Assembly: GCA_036245525.1 (NCBI GenBank)
Contig: BTPG01000003.1
Location: 187,741,033 to 187,805,032, forward strand
Direction: 5' to 3'
DNA from: Semisulcospira habei
Taxonomy: Eukaryota > Mollusca > Gastropoda > Semisulcospiridae
Length of the DNA: 64,000 bases
Made by a program: the position numbers and the translations under genes. How positions within the stretch are numbered: the stretch's first letter is position 1; the number at the start of each line of letters is the position of its first letter. Positions 1-14,685 of the stretch are shown here, one piece after another. The notes beneath the pieces were generated by a model. That model did no database searches, was not told the origin of the DNA, and saw nothing but the letters and a program-made list of their open reading frames with translations.

Positions 1-2187
1 TTACCCTGTGTGTTGTGGCTGGACATTGAAAGCAAATACTACTTTTCGTAAACACCAGCACACAACTATTAGATATAGATCTTTGAAGCGCTTCAACAAA
101 GACGTATTTCTGCACGACCTAAGTCAAGTATCTTTCCACACAGTGTACAACCAAGGTGACCCTAACGAGGCTCTGTCTGAATGGTACAGATTGTTTCTTG
201 GTGTTCTTGATAAACATGCTCTTTTCAGAGAGAAACGAGTGAAAAATCCCCAACTTCCCGCGTGGTTGAACAATGAAATCAAGGATGCCATGCAGCTCCG
301 AGATGATCATAAAAGGAGCAATAATTTTGTAGCGTACCGAAAACAAAGGAACCTTATAAAATATTTAGTTAGAAATGCTCAGAGGTCTCACTTTCACCAT
401 CTCATGAACGGCAAAAAGGATATCGTTTCTGTTTGGCGTGCAATAAACGCCTTTACGAGGTCCAGAGATGCGGCGCATCGTTGCACTAAAATATCAGCTG
501 ATACGTTTAATCAGCATTTTCTCTCTACCGCCACTACACTGCTACAGAATCTTACGTCTCCCGGTCAACCGTCTGATGTTTAAGAAAAGCTAAAAAGGTT
601 TTGTGCTGAAAGATTAACACCTAACACGTCTTGCAACATTCCGCTTTTAACAGTTTATTAAGAGGGAAAATCCATTTCTTCATTAAAGAGTAAACATACA
701 TTTGGCCATGATGGAATTACCAGCATTGTTCTTAAAATGGCTCTTCCATACGTCGTCGAGTCGCTAACATATATCTACAACCTTCGCATACAACATGGAC
801 AATTTCCGTCTGGTCTGAAAACGGCAAAGGTAATACCGCTACCTAAAACAAAAGATTTGAATGACCCCAACCATTTCAGACCAATTTCTCTGTTGTCAAC
901 TCTGTCGAAACCGATTGAAAGTCACAGTATCCACACACATTTACAACATTTCTTAGATAAATACAAACTCGTTCATCCACTACAGTCTGGTTTTCGTAGG
1001 GGACATTCTTATCACACAGCTTTAGTTCACCTGGTTGACAGATGGTTAACTGCTATGAATAATGGGCAAATGACTGGGGCGGTATTTTTTTACCTTTCAA
1101 TAGCTTTTGATCTTGTCAAACATGATCTTTTAATTAAATAGCTTGCTGCCTATCAGCTGAGTGATGGCACCCTTGCCTTCATTACATCATATCTAAACGG
1201 GCGCACACAGTACGTATGTGTGAATGGTACAAACTCACGTGAGGGGGTGATAGACAACGGAGTACCACAAGGATCCGTCCTCGGTCCATTATTATTTTCA
1301 GTTTTTATAAATGATTTTCCTTTACATATATCCGACCCCCGTGTAATGTGTAGTCTCTTTGCTGATGATGGAACTCTTGACGTGTCATCGTCAGATTCAT
1401 CCTGTATAACCCAGTCCCTACAAAGCGGCCTGAATGATGTTTCCACATGGTGTCAAAACAGTTATATGATTCCGAATCCTATTAAGACCAAATGTATGTT
1501 AATTACTACTAGACAAAAGCATCAGCTGAACCCATCTCCCCTACAGCTCTATTTGAATGGGCAGTCTGTTGAGCAAGTCAAGGAACAGCGTGTGCTTGGA
1601 ATCATCATTGATGACAAACTGTGTTGGCAAAGTCATATTACCAAAGTGTGTAAAACAATATCAAAAAAAATATTCTTACTGTCAAAATTAAGATATTTTA
1701 CTAACGAACCAACAAGGAAACTTTTTTACTGTGCCCACATTCAGCCACATTTGGATTATGCCTCCTCAGTTTGGGATGGGAGCAGTGATGCTAATCTCAA
1801 AATAATGAATTCGCTTCACAGGCTGGCAATAAAATTAATCGTTGACAGACCCATGGAAGTCATTTGTAATGATTACAAGTTCAAGCTGCTGGAGTTGATA
1901 TCCTGCCACTTGACAAGCAGTTCATTTATAATAAGTTGGTACTCGTGCGCGAAATCACCCTCTCAGACTCACCAGCCTATCTCTCTAATTTGTTTGCACT
2001 TGCCCACAGATCTAGTCGAAAATCAGGGAACAATCTGGTAGTACCAAGGCCCCGCTTAGATATTACAAGACGTCCCTCTCCTACTCTGGTGCAAAATTAT
2101 GGAACACAGTTCCTGCAGACATTGAAACAGCACCTTCTTTACGAACGTTCAAGAACCAACTGCATAAATTTATTAAGAACGTGTGAA
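1..2187 (+). pseudogene. Decayed non-LTR retrotransposon ORF2 (LINE copy A)
   Basis: This is the 3' part of an endonuclease-reverse transcriptase polyprotein, cut at its 5' side by the window edge. One reading frame carries most of it (8-583 and ~665-2041), and the last ~85 residues sit in another frame from about 1925. Visible reverse transcriptase blocks are FRPISLLSTLSKP (about 877-915), QSGFRRGHS, GVPQGSVLGPLLF (about 1257-1295) and LFADDG at 1357-1374, where related copies have FADDT. Breaks are a stop with frame disruption at 581-665, an in-frame TAG at 1139-1141 and a frameshift near 1930. The layout matches the copies at 5684 and 23738, so this is a CR1/L2/Jockey-type LINE, exact clade not resolved. 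It is dead. Its function would have been target-primed reverse transcription of its own RNA. Confidence 0.9.
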
Positions 2188-2931
<744 letters not shown>

Positions 2932-3242
2932 GCTTAAGCCGCGTAAGCGTGTGTGTGCACGTGTGTGCGTGTGCGTTGTGCGTGTGTGCGTGTGCGCACA
3001 TGTATATTAGAGATAGAGAGTGGCGTGCTCAAATGTGCATGCGTTATGTATGCGTATTAGGTTGTGTGTATTCTTATTATATTATTTTAATTAAACCTTA
3101 CAACATGACATTATGCCCGACCAGTAAAGTTGGTAATTCCTATGTCACTTCCCCCCAACATTATTATTTTTTTTTTTTTAAATATTTTTTCTCATTCTTG
3201 GCTTGTGCTGTGTCATGTATTTTTTTTTTTTCCTTCTTAGTA
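2932..3242. other. No gene seen; TG-rich and T-rich DNA
   Basis: Irregular TGTG/TGCG sequence at 2948-3000, then AT-rich sequence with two T runs (about 3168-3180 and 3220-3232). Nothing coding is supported here. Confidence 0.6.
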
Positions 3243-4869
3243 GTACTGCCGAGACTTGTATAACTACAAGGCTGAGCCAGACACCAGCATCCTCCAAAAC
3301 AACCAGGCTGGGGCCAGGAAGTCTGAAGACCTGCCAGTGTTAGCTGAAGAGGTGGAAGCAGCCGTACGCGGCCTGAAGGGAGGAAAGTCTCCAGGTGTAG
3401 ACAACGTACCTGCTGAACTGTTGAAACATGGAGGAGAAGTAACAACGAAGGTCCTCACTACACTCTGTCAAAAGATCTGGGAGCAAAAGAAATGGCCAGT
3501 AGAATGGACACAGTCTCTAGTGATCCCGCTCCCCAAGAAAGGAAACCTGAAACAGTGCCAGAACTACAGAACTATCAGTCTGATAAGTCACCCTAGCAAA
3601 GTAATGCTTAGAATCATTCTCAACCGCCTCAAAACTTTCGCCGAGGAACTGCTGGCAGAAGAACAGGCTGGCTTCAGAGTTGGAAGAAGCACTGTAGAGC
3701 AGATTTTCAACTGCCGCGTCCTGATCGAGAAACATCTGCAGCATCAGCGCGAACTCTACCACAACTTCATTGATTTCAGGAAAGCATTTGATCGCGTCTG
3801 GCACGACGGACTCTGGCAAGTCATGAGATCGTTCAACATAGAGGAGGGACTGATCCAAATGATAGAAGCGCTTTACAAGAACGCCTGCAGCGCGGTTCTA
3901 CTTAACAATCAGTCAGGCGAGTTCTTCAGGACGACGATCGGTGTCCGTCAAGGATGCCTGCTCTCTCCTGTCCTTTTCAACATATTCCTGGAGAAGATCA
4001 TGCAGGAAACCCTCCACGACCACCATACTTCAATCTCTATTGGTGGCAGATCCCTGTGCAATCTTCGATTCGCAGACGACATTGACCTCATGGCAGGCAG
4101 CAATAGTGAGCTCCAAAACCTGACAGACAAACTTTCAAGTAGCGCAGGGTCTTATGGCATGGAGATCAGTACGGATAAAAGCAAAGTGATGATCAACACC
4201 ACAAGCGACAGCAGCAGCAACATTCACATGAATGGCCAGAAGCTAGAAGAGGTCAATAGCTTCAAGTACTTGGGAGCCACCCTGTCCAAAGACGGTAGTT
4301 GCATAGCAGAGATCCGTATCAGGATAGGTACAGCAACATCCGCAATGGCCAGGCTGGACAGGATATGGCGAAGTAACTCCATCAGCTTCACCATCAAGTA
4401 CAGGCTTTACAAGTCCCTCGTAGTGTCTATTCTACTCTACGGCTGTGAGACTTGGACACTGCTTGCAGACTCAGAAAAGAAAATCCAGGCCTTTGAGAAC
4501 AAGTGCCTGAGGAAGTTGCTCCGCATCTCGTACCGCGAGCACAAGACCAACGAATATGTACGGAGCATCGTCACTTCCCTGGTGGGCCCACATGAACCCC
4601 TTCTGGCAACCGTGAAACGGCGCAAGCTTGCTTGGTTTGGCCACGTGACCCGACACAACACCTTGTCCAAGACTATCCTCCAAGGCACTCTCGAAGGAAG
4701 TCGTCGGCGAGATCGTCAGAGAAAGAGTTGGGTCGCAAACATAAAAGAATGGACCGAACTCAAGATGCCAGACTTGCTTGCCACCGCCCAAAATAGAACT
4801 CAGTGGAGAGCACTGTCTGTTGCTGCTGCCTTTCAGTCCCCCCAACGCCCAGTTCGGGCAAGGGACTGA
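3243..4869 (+). CDS. 5'-truncated RTE-type retrotransposon reverse transcriptase
   Basis: One uninterrupted frame from about residue YCRDLYNYKAEP (3243) to TGA at 4867-4869 encodes a reverse transcriptase without its upstream endonuclease. Landmarks are KGGKSPGVDNVPAELLK, NYRTISLISHPSKVMLRIIL, EEQAGFRVGRSTVEQI, FIDFRKAFDRVWH, VRQGCLLSPVLFNIFLE and the catalytic LRFADDIDLMA at about 4063-4095. These are followed by the FKYLGATLSKDG segment and a C-terminal ILLYGCETWTL / RRKLAWFGHVTRH region. That combination is typical of RTE-like elements. The ORF is immediately followed by a TGA/TGATGA trinucleotide tail (4867-4887), the usual 3' end of RTE elements. The 5' truncation matches incomplete target-primed reverse transcription. 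Being open over ~540 codons suggests recent insertion, although truncation makes it non-autonomous. The short AGTAG flanking both ends may be a target duplication but is too short to trust. Confidence 0.85.
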
Positions 4870-4895
4870 TGATGATGATGATGATGAGTAGTAGA

Positions 4896-5683
<788 letters not shown>

Positions 5684-8484
5684 ATGCCAAAATATAATGT
5701 AAAAACTGTCCCACAACGAACTGATGAGTTGAGAATTGGCCACCTCAACATTTACAATTTAGTTAATAAGGTGCCAGATTTGTCTGTGTTCTTGAACACG
5801 CCCACACATTTTCATGTTTTTGGTGTATCCGAGTCGAGGCTCAAAAACACTATCAGGGATAATTCCATCTCAGTCCCAAACTTCTCAGTACTCCGCAGAG
5901 ATGCCTCAAGTCCCCAGCACACTGGACTAGCAGTATATATACACGATTCGATAATTAGTAACGTTAAACGACGACGGGACCTAAAGGCAGCCGAAGTTGA
6001 AAGTTTATGGGTCGAGGTGAAAACATCTAAATCCCCCCCCCCCCCCCCCCCAGTCCTGATTGGCTTTATTTATAGAAATCCAGAATGCTAACTGGGACTG
6101 GTATGATGACTTCGTAGAAATGATGGATAAAGTTAATCAAAGTAAAGATTGCATTGTTCTTCTGGGCGACTTTAACATTGACCTACTTAAGCCCAAAGGG
6201 TAGCATCCACAACAGCCTTATTCGGTTTAAAACAATTAGTTAAAAACCCCACTAGAACCACATCTACATCTTCAACCTTAATTGATCACATTTACGTGAC
6301 AAATGACGATAAAATATCAAATGTGCAGGTTCCCTCCTTAGCTATCAGCGATCATAACCCAGTATGCTGTAACGTCTCCATGAAACTAGACAAGAATAAA
6401 ACTAAAAGACATAAAACTATAAAATATCGCTTCTTTAAACACTTTAATAAAGACGAATTTCTGTGGGACCTGCACAATGCTCCATTTACTGAGGTTTATG
6501 ATCACCAATCACCTGACAGTGCCTTGTCATGCTGGATGGATCTGTTTCTCAGTGTCCTTAATAAACATGCGCCCATACGTGAAAAACGAGTTAAACATTC
6601 CACCATACCACCCTGGTTAACAGCGGATATAAAACAGGCCATGTCATTTAGAGACAAACTTAAAAAAGAGCAAAAGTACGAAGAATACAAAAAAAAAAAA
6701 AAAACGCAATCGTGTCAAATATTTAGTTAGAGCGTCTAAGAAGTCTTTTTTCCAACAAATGATTCGAGACAAAAAGGACACGGCATCTGTTTGGAAAGCT
6801 CTGAACGTCATAACGAAGGGTAAATCAGCACCCGAAATCCCATCTCATATGTCAGCTGATATATTAAATAACCATTTCTTAACGACAGCCGAAATACTGG
6901 CATTGTCAGCTGCAAATAACAGTAAACCATATGAAGTGCCGAGTTTTCTCAGAGAACACTTTAAAAAAACAACTATATCAAATACTTTCACCATCCCTAA
7001 TATTACAGCTGCGGAAGTCGGCAGATATATCTCCAGCATGCCGAACAAAAAGTCTGCTGGCATTGATGGTATTGATAATGAAACCCTAAAAATCTCATTA
7101 CCGTATACAGTAGAATCACTAACATATATTTTCAACCTCTCCATAAAGCAAAGTACATTTCCAACCATTCTTAAAGAAGCAAAGGTAATCCCAATCCCTA
7201 AATCTAAAGATCTTGAAGATATCAATAATTATCGTCCAATCTCCCTTCTGTCAGCTTTGTCAAAACCCCTTGAAAAACACATTCAAAAACATCTCCTTGA
7301 CTTTCTGGAAAAAGGTAAATTACTTAATATTCACCAGTCTGGTTTTAGACCGAAACATTTATGTCAGTCAGCACTGACACGTATTGTAGACAGCTGGCTG
7401 GAATCAATCAATAAAAGCCTGATGTCAGGAGCAGTTTTCTTAGACCTTAAAAAAGCATTTGACCTTGTGGACCATGACATTCTCCTAAATAAGCTAACAG
7501 TTTATCACTTGAACGCAACCGCCGTAGCATTCTTCCGATCATATCTCGAAGACAGAAAACAAATGGTGTACGCCCATGGAAGATACTCTAAGCAAGGAAA
7601 TGTAAAATACGGCGTCCCCCAGGGATCTATTTTGGGACCTCTCTTATTCATACAATTTATCAATGATCTACCGTTGCATATCACTAATTCTGACGTTAAT
7701 TGTAATCTATTTGCTGACGATACGAGTCTTCATGCTTCTGGTAAAAAAACGACGGACATTAGCCATATTTTACAATGCAGTCTCAATGAGGTATATGACT
7801 GGTGTAGACAGAACCATATGGTTCTTCACCCAGCTAAAACAAAGAGTATCTTAATCGCCACGCGACAAAAACATCAACGCCGACTACAGCCATTACAATT
7901 ACAATTAAACGCTGAACCTGTTGAACAAGTCACTGAGCGTAAATTCTTAGGAATACATGTTAATGAACAACTGTGCTGGGAGACCCATATAAATGCTGTT
8001 TGTAAGACCATTGCTAAAAACACTTTCCTATTGTCCCAGCTTAGACATGTAACGGATACAAATACCCGTAAATTGTTTTTTCATGCTCATATAAAGTCCC
8101 ACGTTGATTATGTCTCCACAGTGTGGGACGGCTGCAGTGATGTCCACATGAAGAGGTTAAACTCCATATACAAAAGAGCTGTAAAAATGATAGATAGACG
8201 CCCCATCCCTACCACAGACAAATAAATGCGTCTTTATGTATAAGATACTGAATAATATGACACCCCAGTATCTAATCACTAAATTTATATCTCACCAGGA
8301 ACGTGAACGGACCTCAAGAAACAATACCTTACCCTTACCACTGCCAAGAATCGACCTTTTTAAAACTAGTATGTCATTCTCTGGTCCGTTTGCTTGGAAT
8401 TCAATCCCTGCACATTTGAAAACTATTACCTCACCAGGAAGTTTTAAAACAAAACTTTCTGATTACCTGATGAGTCAAACTTAA
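5684..8484 (+). pseudogene. CR1/L2/Jockey-type LINE ORF2, near full length but frameshifted (copy B)
   Basis: The order is an apurinic-type endonuclease and then a reverse transcriptase. Endonuclease landmarks are GHLNIYNL (5736), GVSESRLK (5823), GDFNIDLLKPK (6166-6198), TLIDHIY (6278) and SDHNPV (6348). Reverse transcriptase blocks are NYRPISLLSALSKPLEKH, QSGFRPKHL, FLDLKKAFDLVDHDILL, GVPQGSILGPLLF and NLFADDTSLHAS at about 7703-7738. Breaks are a frame change at a C run (about 6032-6052), another near 6085, a return near 6200 and one at an A run (about 6690-6704). A stop at 8223-8225 coincides with a small deletion relative to copy C. The homopolymer breaks could be assembly error. The 6085, 6200 and 8225 lesions look like real decay. 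The final block 8236-8484 matches the C-terminus of copy C (FSGPFAWNSIP versus FSGALIWNALP). Confidence 0.92.
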
Positions 8485-10289
<1,805 letters not shown>

Positions 10290-10405
10290 CACTGGGCCAG
10301 TGCCGGTGTCACCACGGAAGCAAACATCGTTCGGCTGCGCAGAGTGAACTGAGTGGTTTCCCCTTCTATTGTCTCTCGTCCCGCCAACCGTCGCCGTTCC
10401 ATCAG
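10290..10405 (+). other. Probable non-coding first exon of the recombinase-like gene
   Basis: Ends at a strong splice donor, CATCAG|GTAAGA at 10405/10406. The next acceptor in line is at 11040-11041. The last ~50 bases are an inverted copy of the repeats at 14126-14536, so this exon doubles as the left inverted repeat. The transcription start is not defined; the exon assignment is inference. Confidence 0.4.
10357..10405. repeat. Left inverted repeat of candidate YR element
   Basis: ATTGTCTCTCGTCCC...GTTCCATCAG at 10368-10405 is the reverse complement, with a few indels, of CTGATGGAAC...GACGAGAGACAAT in the downstream array (best copies 14126-14160 and 14358-14391). Similarity fades a few bases into the intron and about 10 bases upstream. 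Confidence 0.7.
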
Positions 10406-11047
10406 GTAAGATTGTTTTTATGCAATATTTCTTAGTTAAAAGCACGCCCAAGTGTACTTCTTCAGCGCAGTAATTTAACTGAGATGCTCCCAATCAGATA
10501 CAATTGCACAGTAGCCTATATGGACCCGTTTGGCCGAGAAAACTGAGTCTGCTACGACCCGCGTCTCAGCCTGCTGCTCAGCCCGTCAGTCTTGTAGTAA
10601 CAGATAATAGAACCCCACGAATTTAACAAAAGCTTTCTTCTTCAACAAAAGGAATTTGTTCAATAACACATTACAAGGTCAATCTGTCACGCGATTGAGT
10701 TGCTTTTTTTTTCTTCTGACATGTGTGATTGTGAACGAAATGTAACTTGGCATGTTCGTATGCATGCACTGTTGAAACAAGATGGTGCCAGATTTGAATC
10801 CTCGTACGCAAAACTACCTCGCGATTCGAAAAACAGACTTCCACGAATAGTTTTTTTTCGGATTTTGCAACTAAAGTGTCGCATTTTACTGTATTACCAG
10901 TTATTGTTCGTAGGGGGCAGGGGGTACTGCTGTAATTATGTATATATCTGATTCAAAATGTCAATGGTTTACATGGTTGTATTTGACATGATTGCAGCAA
11001 CACCGTTTTGGTCACACTCAGCACTTTCTGCACACACCCAGCGCCGG

Positions 11048-11236
11048 ATGGCAGCAGGATGTCCAAACCCATCGGGATCTATGGAAGTGGACAAGCACGC
11101 CCCTTCCTGGCACATGACCAAGGCCCATGGCAAAATTAGTCAGCAGCAGCATGATGGCCCAGAGTCGTCTGTCGCAGAGGGTGCGTCTGGTAGGAGGGTG
11201 CATAGACGGCAGCGGAATGCCCCCAATTACAAACTG
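11048..11236 (+). CDS. First coding exon of zinc-finger tyrosine-recombinase-like protein
   Basis: The exon runs from an acceptor at 11040-11041 (pyrimidine-containing ...CACACCCAG) to a donor AAACTG|GTAAGT at 11236/11237. The ATG at 11048 (GCCGGATGG, good context) opens 63 codons ending ...RQRNAPNYKL. It joins in phase 0 to the exon beginning LASGAWDG at 11588. The peptide is low-complexity and basic near its end, with no recognised domain. Choosing this ATG over the upstream in-frame start at 10958 is based on the acceptor lying between them. No spliced transcript is available to prove it. Confidence 0.6.
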
Positions 11237-11587
11237 GTAAGTGATTCTATGATCATCTTTATTTTATTGGCTCGCGTGCGAAGCAAAAGTGAGTTTATGT
11301 TCTGGGCCGTCCGCGTCCATGGTAAACGTCGTTAACAGTGGCATTTTCTCGGAGTCTTTTCAAGCCACATTCTTCAAGCTTGGCCCAAGGATACTTTGTG
11401 GCAAGATCTTTGTAAACATACCAATTTGAGTGACCTCTCTCAAAGGGTCACGCGGGGTTGACAGATGTGTGAAAACTGCTTACATTTTCAGAAAACATGG
11501 ATTTTGCTTTCTTGTGCAAGGCCCCTTAAACCAAAATTGGGCTGCTTTTGTACTAATGCAGCTTTCTTTTTTTCTTTCCTTTTCCAG

Positions 11588-12890
11588 TTGGCAAGTGGAG
11601 CCTGGGATGGGCCTGAGACTGCCGAGAGTGCAAGCGCATCGCAATACAAGGACAGTGATGACGAGGAGTTTGTTCCTGGCTCGAGCTCACAGGATTCAGA
11701 CGGTGCTTCGCCATCAATCTCTGGGGTCTCTGACACAGACAGTTTTGTATTGAATATGTTAGATTTCAAAGTGGCTGTTTCAGGGTGGGCAGGTGTCAGT
11801 GAAGCAAGTACCAGCAAGGTGCAGTGTGCGTTAGGGGATGAATTAGGGGGTGACAATGACAATGTGGATAGGCAGAAGGAACATGATGTTGGGGGTGGGG
11901 AAAGAGCCCTTACCAAAGAAACGGGTGTGCACGTGTCGCAGAGAGGGAAAGGAAAGTACAAATGGGACAAGAAACATGCATGCAAATTTTGTGGCAAGCT
12001 TGTTTTGAAAATGAGCACGCACTTACACGATGTCCATGCAGATGAGGCAGACGTTGCTAAAATTTTGATGATAAAAAAAGGGACTAAGCAGAGACGTCAA
12101 GCATGGATCAGAATACAAGATGAGGGGGATTACATGCATAATGTTGCAGTTCTTGAAAAGAAATCAGGATGTTTGATTCCTAAGTATTGCACCAAAACTA
12201 GTAAGGTAGACGACCTTCTCGCCTGTAGCCATTGCAAAGGGCTCTATCAAAAAAAGCTGATCTCTGTACACTCAAAACGTTGCTGTCAGAAACAAGGAGG
12301 GTATCAGTTCACTAAGAGAGGTGAGGCTGCTCAACGTGGGCGGCTAATGCTTCCAATACCTTTAGACGTTGACTTTTCCTTCTATCATAAGGTTTTAGCC
12401 AGACAGAGACAGGATGAGATAAGCCGTCTCATCAGAACTGACCCCTTGCTTTTGGAGTATGGAAAGAGATTATTTGACCGCAGGGACATTGAAGAACACA
12501 CGGCTGGGCAAATCAGCTCCAGGATGCGGGAGTTAGGGAGACTATTAAAGATTCTTAGAGTGAGGTCAGAAATGAAAATCGCAAGTTTAAATGCTGTGGT
12601 CAATGCAGCTAGCTTTGATCATGTTGTACTGGCTGTAAAAGAGCTAGCAGAATTTGATGAGGACACACATCAGTTCAAAAAAGGCAATCTTGCAATGCGC
12701 ATAGGCCATGCTTTGAAAAAATGTTCACAGATCAAACAGTCGCTGGCATCCAAACAGTTTGGGAATGGTTCAGATGACAGGTGGCGACAGGAGCTCTCTG
12801 AGGCGCAGCGCTTTGACTCAGTCTTCACCGGGGACTGGTACGATTGTGTGTCAGCTACAGCAGCCCAGTCGGTCGGGAAAAATGACCATG
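11588..12890 (+). CDS. Recombinase-like protein, zinc-finger and helical N-terminal part
   Basis: The exon follows a textbook acceptor (TTTTTCTTTCCTTTTCCAG, ending 11587). It opens with an acidic serine-rich segment (DSDDEEFVPGSSSQDSD). A C2H2-type finger follows, CKFCGKLVLKMSTHLHDVH (about 11980-12036, Cx2C-x9-H-x4-H). A second Cys/His cluster, CSHCKGLYQKKLISVHSKRC, is at about 12225-12285. A predicted helical region (DEISRLIRTDPLLLEYGKRL...) then resembles the core-binding domain that precedes tyrosine recombinase catalytic domains. The frame continues to TGA at 12917-12919. The homologous continuation is in the +1 frame from about 12888, so a one-base indel near the GGGAAAAATG run (about 12877-12886) breaks the gene, or an unrecognised small intron lies there. 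The fingers imply DNA or RNA binding; the exact role is unknown. Confidence 0.75.
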
Positions 12891-14012
12891 AACAAACCCA
12901 AGCTGATCCCATCATGTGAAGATGTGAGGAAGGTCCAACAGCTTCTTGAGACAAGGGTGGTTTCGGAAGATTATCCGACAGTGGTTAAAGCAACTCTTTG
13001 CGCTGTATCACTTTTCAACCGAAAACGAGGGGGAGAAGTTCAGAGAATGAAGGTATCAGACTTCCAGAATGCTAAGATTGGATCGATCACCAATCAAGAT
13101 ATCTTGAAAGGTCTCACAGAGGTTGAGAAGAAAATGGTGAATCATTTTCAGCGAGTGGAAATCAGGGGCAAGTTTAATAGGAGTGTTCCCATTTTGCTGA
13201 CGAAGAAGATGATGACAACTGTGGACAGAATCCTTCAAATGAGGCAATCAGTGCCAGCTCTCGCCGGTTCCCAGTACATCTTTGCCACACCTTCTGGTCA
13301 GAGGCCTTACAGAGGCCATGATGTTCTGAAGGAACATGCACTGCAAACGCAAGTGTCAAACCCAGCCATGTTCACATTTACTCAGTTACGGAAGCAAGTT
13401 GCAACTTTGGCTCAGGCCATGGCCATCTCGGAGTTAGACCAGGATCAGCTGGCAGACTTCCTTGGTCATGATATTCGGATACATCGCCATATCTACCGCC
13501 AACCTCAAGACGTCCTTCAGAAGGCAAAAGTGGCAAAGATTCTTCTGTCAGTTAACAATGGGATGACAGATTTTGAGAGTTGCATTAGAGCTGAACTGGG
13601 CGATGATGAAGAGATTGACTTTGACAATGAAAACACATCAGAAACTCGCAGAGAGGTCGCTGGGGAAACAGCACCTGTGAATGAAGCAAATAGCAAGTCA
13701 ACAACACAGGAATCATTGAGCATGACCGAGAAAAGACGTCCAGAGCCTGATGACAAACTAGATAGTTTTGATGATGACAGTTCTGCGTCGGCTCCTGCTC
13801 GAAAGAAAGCTAGATGTACAAGGAAACCATGGGGGAAAGCTGAAGAGAAAGCTGTTGAAACTCGTTTCAAGACACACCTCGTCGTGAACAAACTTCCTGG
13901 AAAGGCCGAGATACAGCAGGCCATTGCAGAAGACCCCGCACTTAGACATAGGCGCTGGACAAACATTAAGGATTACATCCGCAACAGACTGAAAAAGTTA
14001 CAAAAGAAATGA
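12888..14012 (+). CDS. Tyrosine recombinase-like catalytic domain plus Myb-like C-terminus
   Basis: Continues the protein in the next frame from about MNKPKLIPSCEDVRK to TGA at 14010-14012. Catalytic-type landmarks are LFNRKRGGEVQRMKVSDF (about 13010-13063, box I arginine), FTQLRKQVATLAQ (about 13378-13416, box II arginine with threonine where histidine is usual), LADFLGHDIRIHRHIYRQP (about 13449-13505, conserved histidine and candidate nucleophilic tyrosine). R, R, H and Y are therefore present in order, as in Crypton and DIRS recombinases. An acidic linker follows, then a basic tail, RKPWGKAEEKAVETRF...PGKAEIQQAI...RWTNIKDYIRNRL (about 13820-14003), resembling a trihelix/Myb-like DNA-binding module. 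It could be an active Crypton-like transposase, a domesticated derivative or a recent pseudogene. Family placement is by motif only. Confidence 0.7.
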   Translation: MNKPKLIPSCEDVRKVQQLLETRVVSEDYPTVVKATLCAVSLFNRKRGGEVQRMKVSDFQNAKIGSITNQDILKGLTEVEKKMVNHFQRVEIRGKFNRSVPILLTKKMMTTVDRILQMRQSVPALAGSQYIFATPSGQRPYRGHDVLKEHALQTQVSNPAMFTFTQLRKQVATLAQAMAISELDQDQLADFLGHDIRIHRHIYRQPQDVLQKAKVAKILLSVNNGMTDFESCIRAELGDDEEIDFDNENTSETRREVAGETAPVNEANSKSTTQESLSMTEKRRPEPDDKLDSFDDDSSASAPARKKARCTRKPWGKAEEKAVETRFKTHLVVNKLPGKAEIQQAIAEDPALRHRRWTNIKDYIRNRLKKLQKK

Positions 14013-14040
14013 ATTGAGATTCTCCGACACTCGCGTCATT

Positions 14041-14685
14041 TTCCTTTTCATACAGATTTATTACAAGAGTGTTCATTATTGTTGGGTTGGTTTCAGCATG
14101 TCTAGCTTGTTTTTGTCAATGGAACTGCAAATGGAACGACGCTTGGGGACGAGAGACAATAATAAGGGGCATGGAAAACTTTGAAAATGGAACTGCTGAT
14201 GGAACGGAGGGGGGGGGGGGGGGGACGAGAGACAATAAGGAGTAAGAAAACCATTGTCATCATAAAGATTTATTACAAGAGTGCTCTACTATGGGGTTGG
14301 TGCGCCTGCATCCTTTTGTATACTGTATATAACATGTAAAACTTTGAAAATGGAACTGCTGATGGAACGGGGGTTGGGGACGAGAGACAATAATAAGGAG
14401 TAAGAAAACCATTGTCGACATAAAGATTTATTACAAGGGTGCTACTATGGGGTTGGTGCGCCTGCATCATTTTTGTATACTGTATATAACATGTAAAACT
14501 TTGAAAATGGAACTGCTGATGAAACGGCGGTTGGGGACGAAAGAAATTAATAAGACAGAAAGAAACAAACATTGTCAAAATAAAGACTTATTACAAGAAC
14601 GTTATTATTCGGTTGTTTCCAGCGTGTATAGCTCTGTTTTTATCTGATATACACCTGGATCATTTTGTATGCTGTGTAACATTAA
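14041..14685 (+). repeat. Tandem array of ~155-160 bp units downstream of recombinase gene
   Basis: Three to four diverged units carry GGAACTGCTGATGGAAC, GGACGAGAGACAAT, TAAAGATTTATTACAAGAGTG and TGCATCcTTTTGTATACTG in the same order (starts near 14041, 14185, 14340 and 14505). One unit is expanded by a G run at 14209-14224. The GACGAGAGACAAT blocks are inverted relative to 10368-10380. A further unit remnant lies at 15852-15990. Confidence 0.8.

Noticed and set aside
10357..14685. DIRS-type retrotransposon
   Set aside because: No reverse transcriptase or RNase H accompanies the recombinase-like frame.
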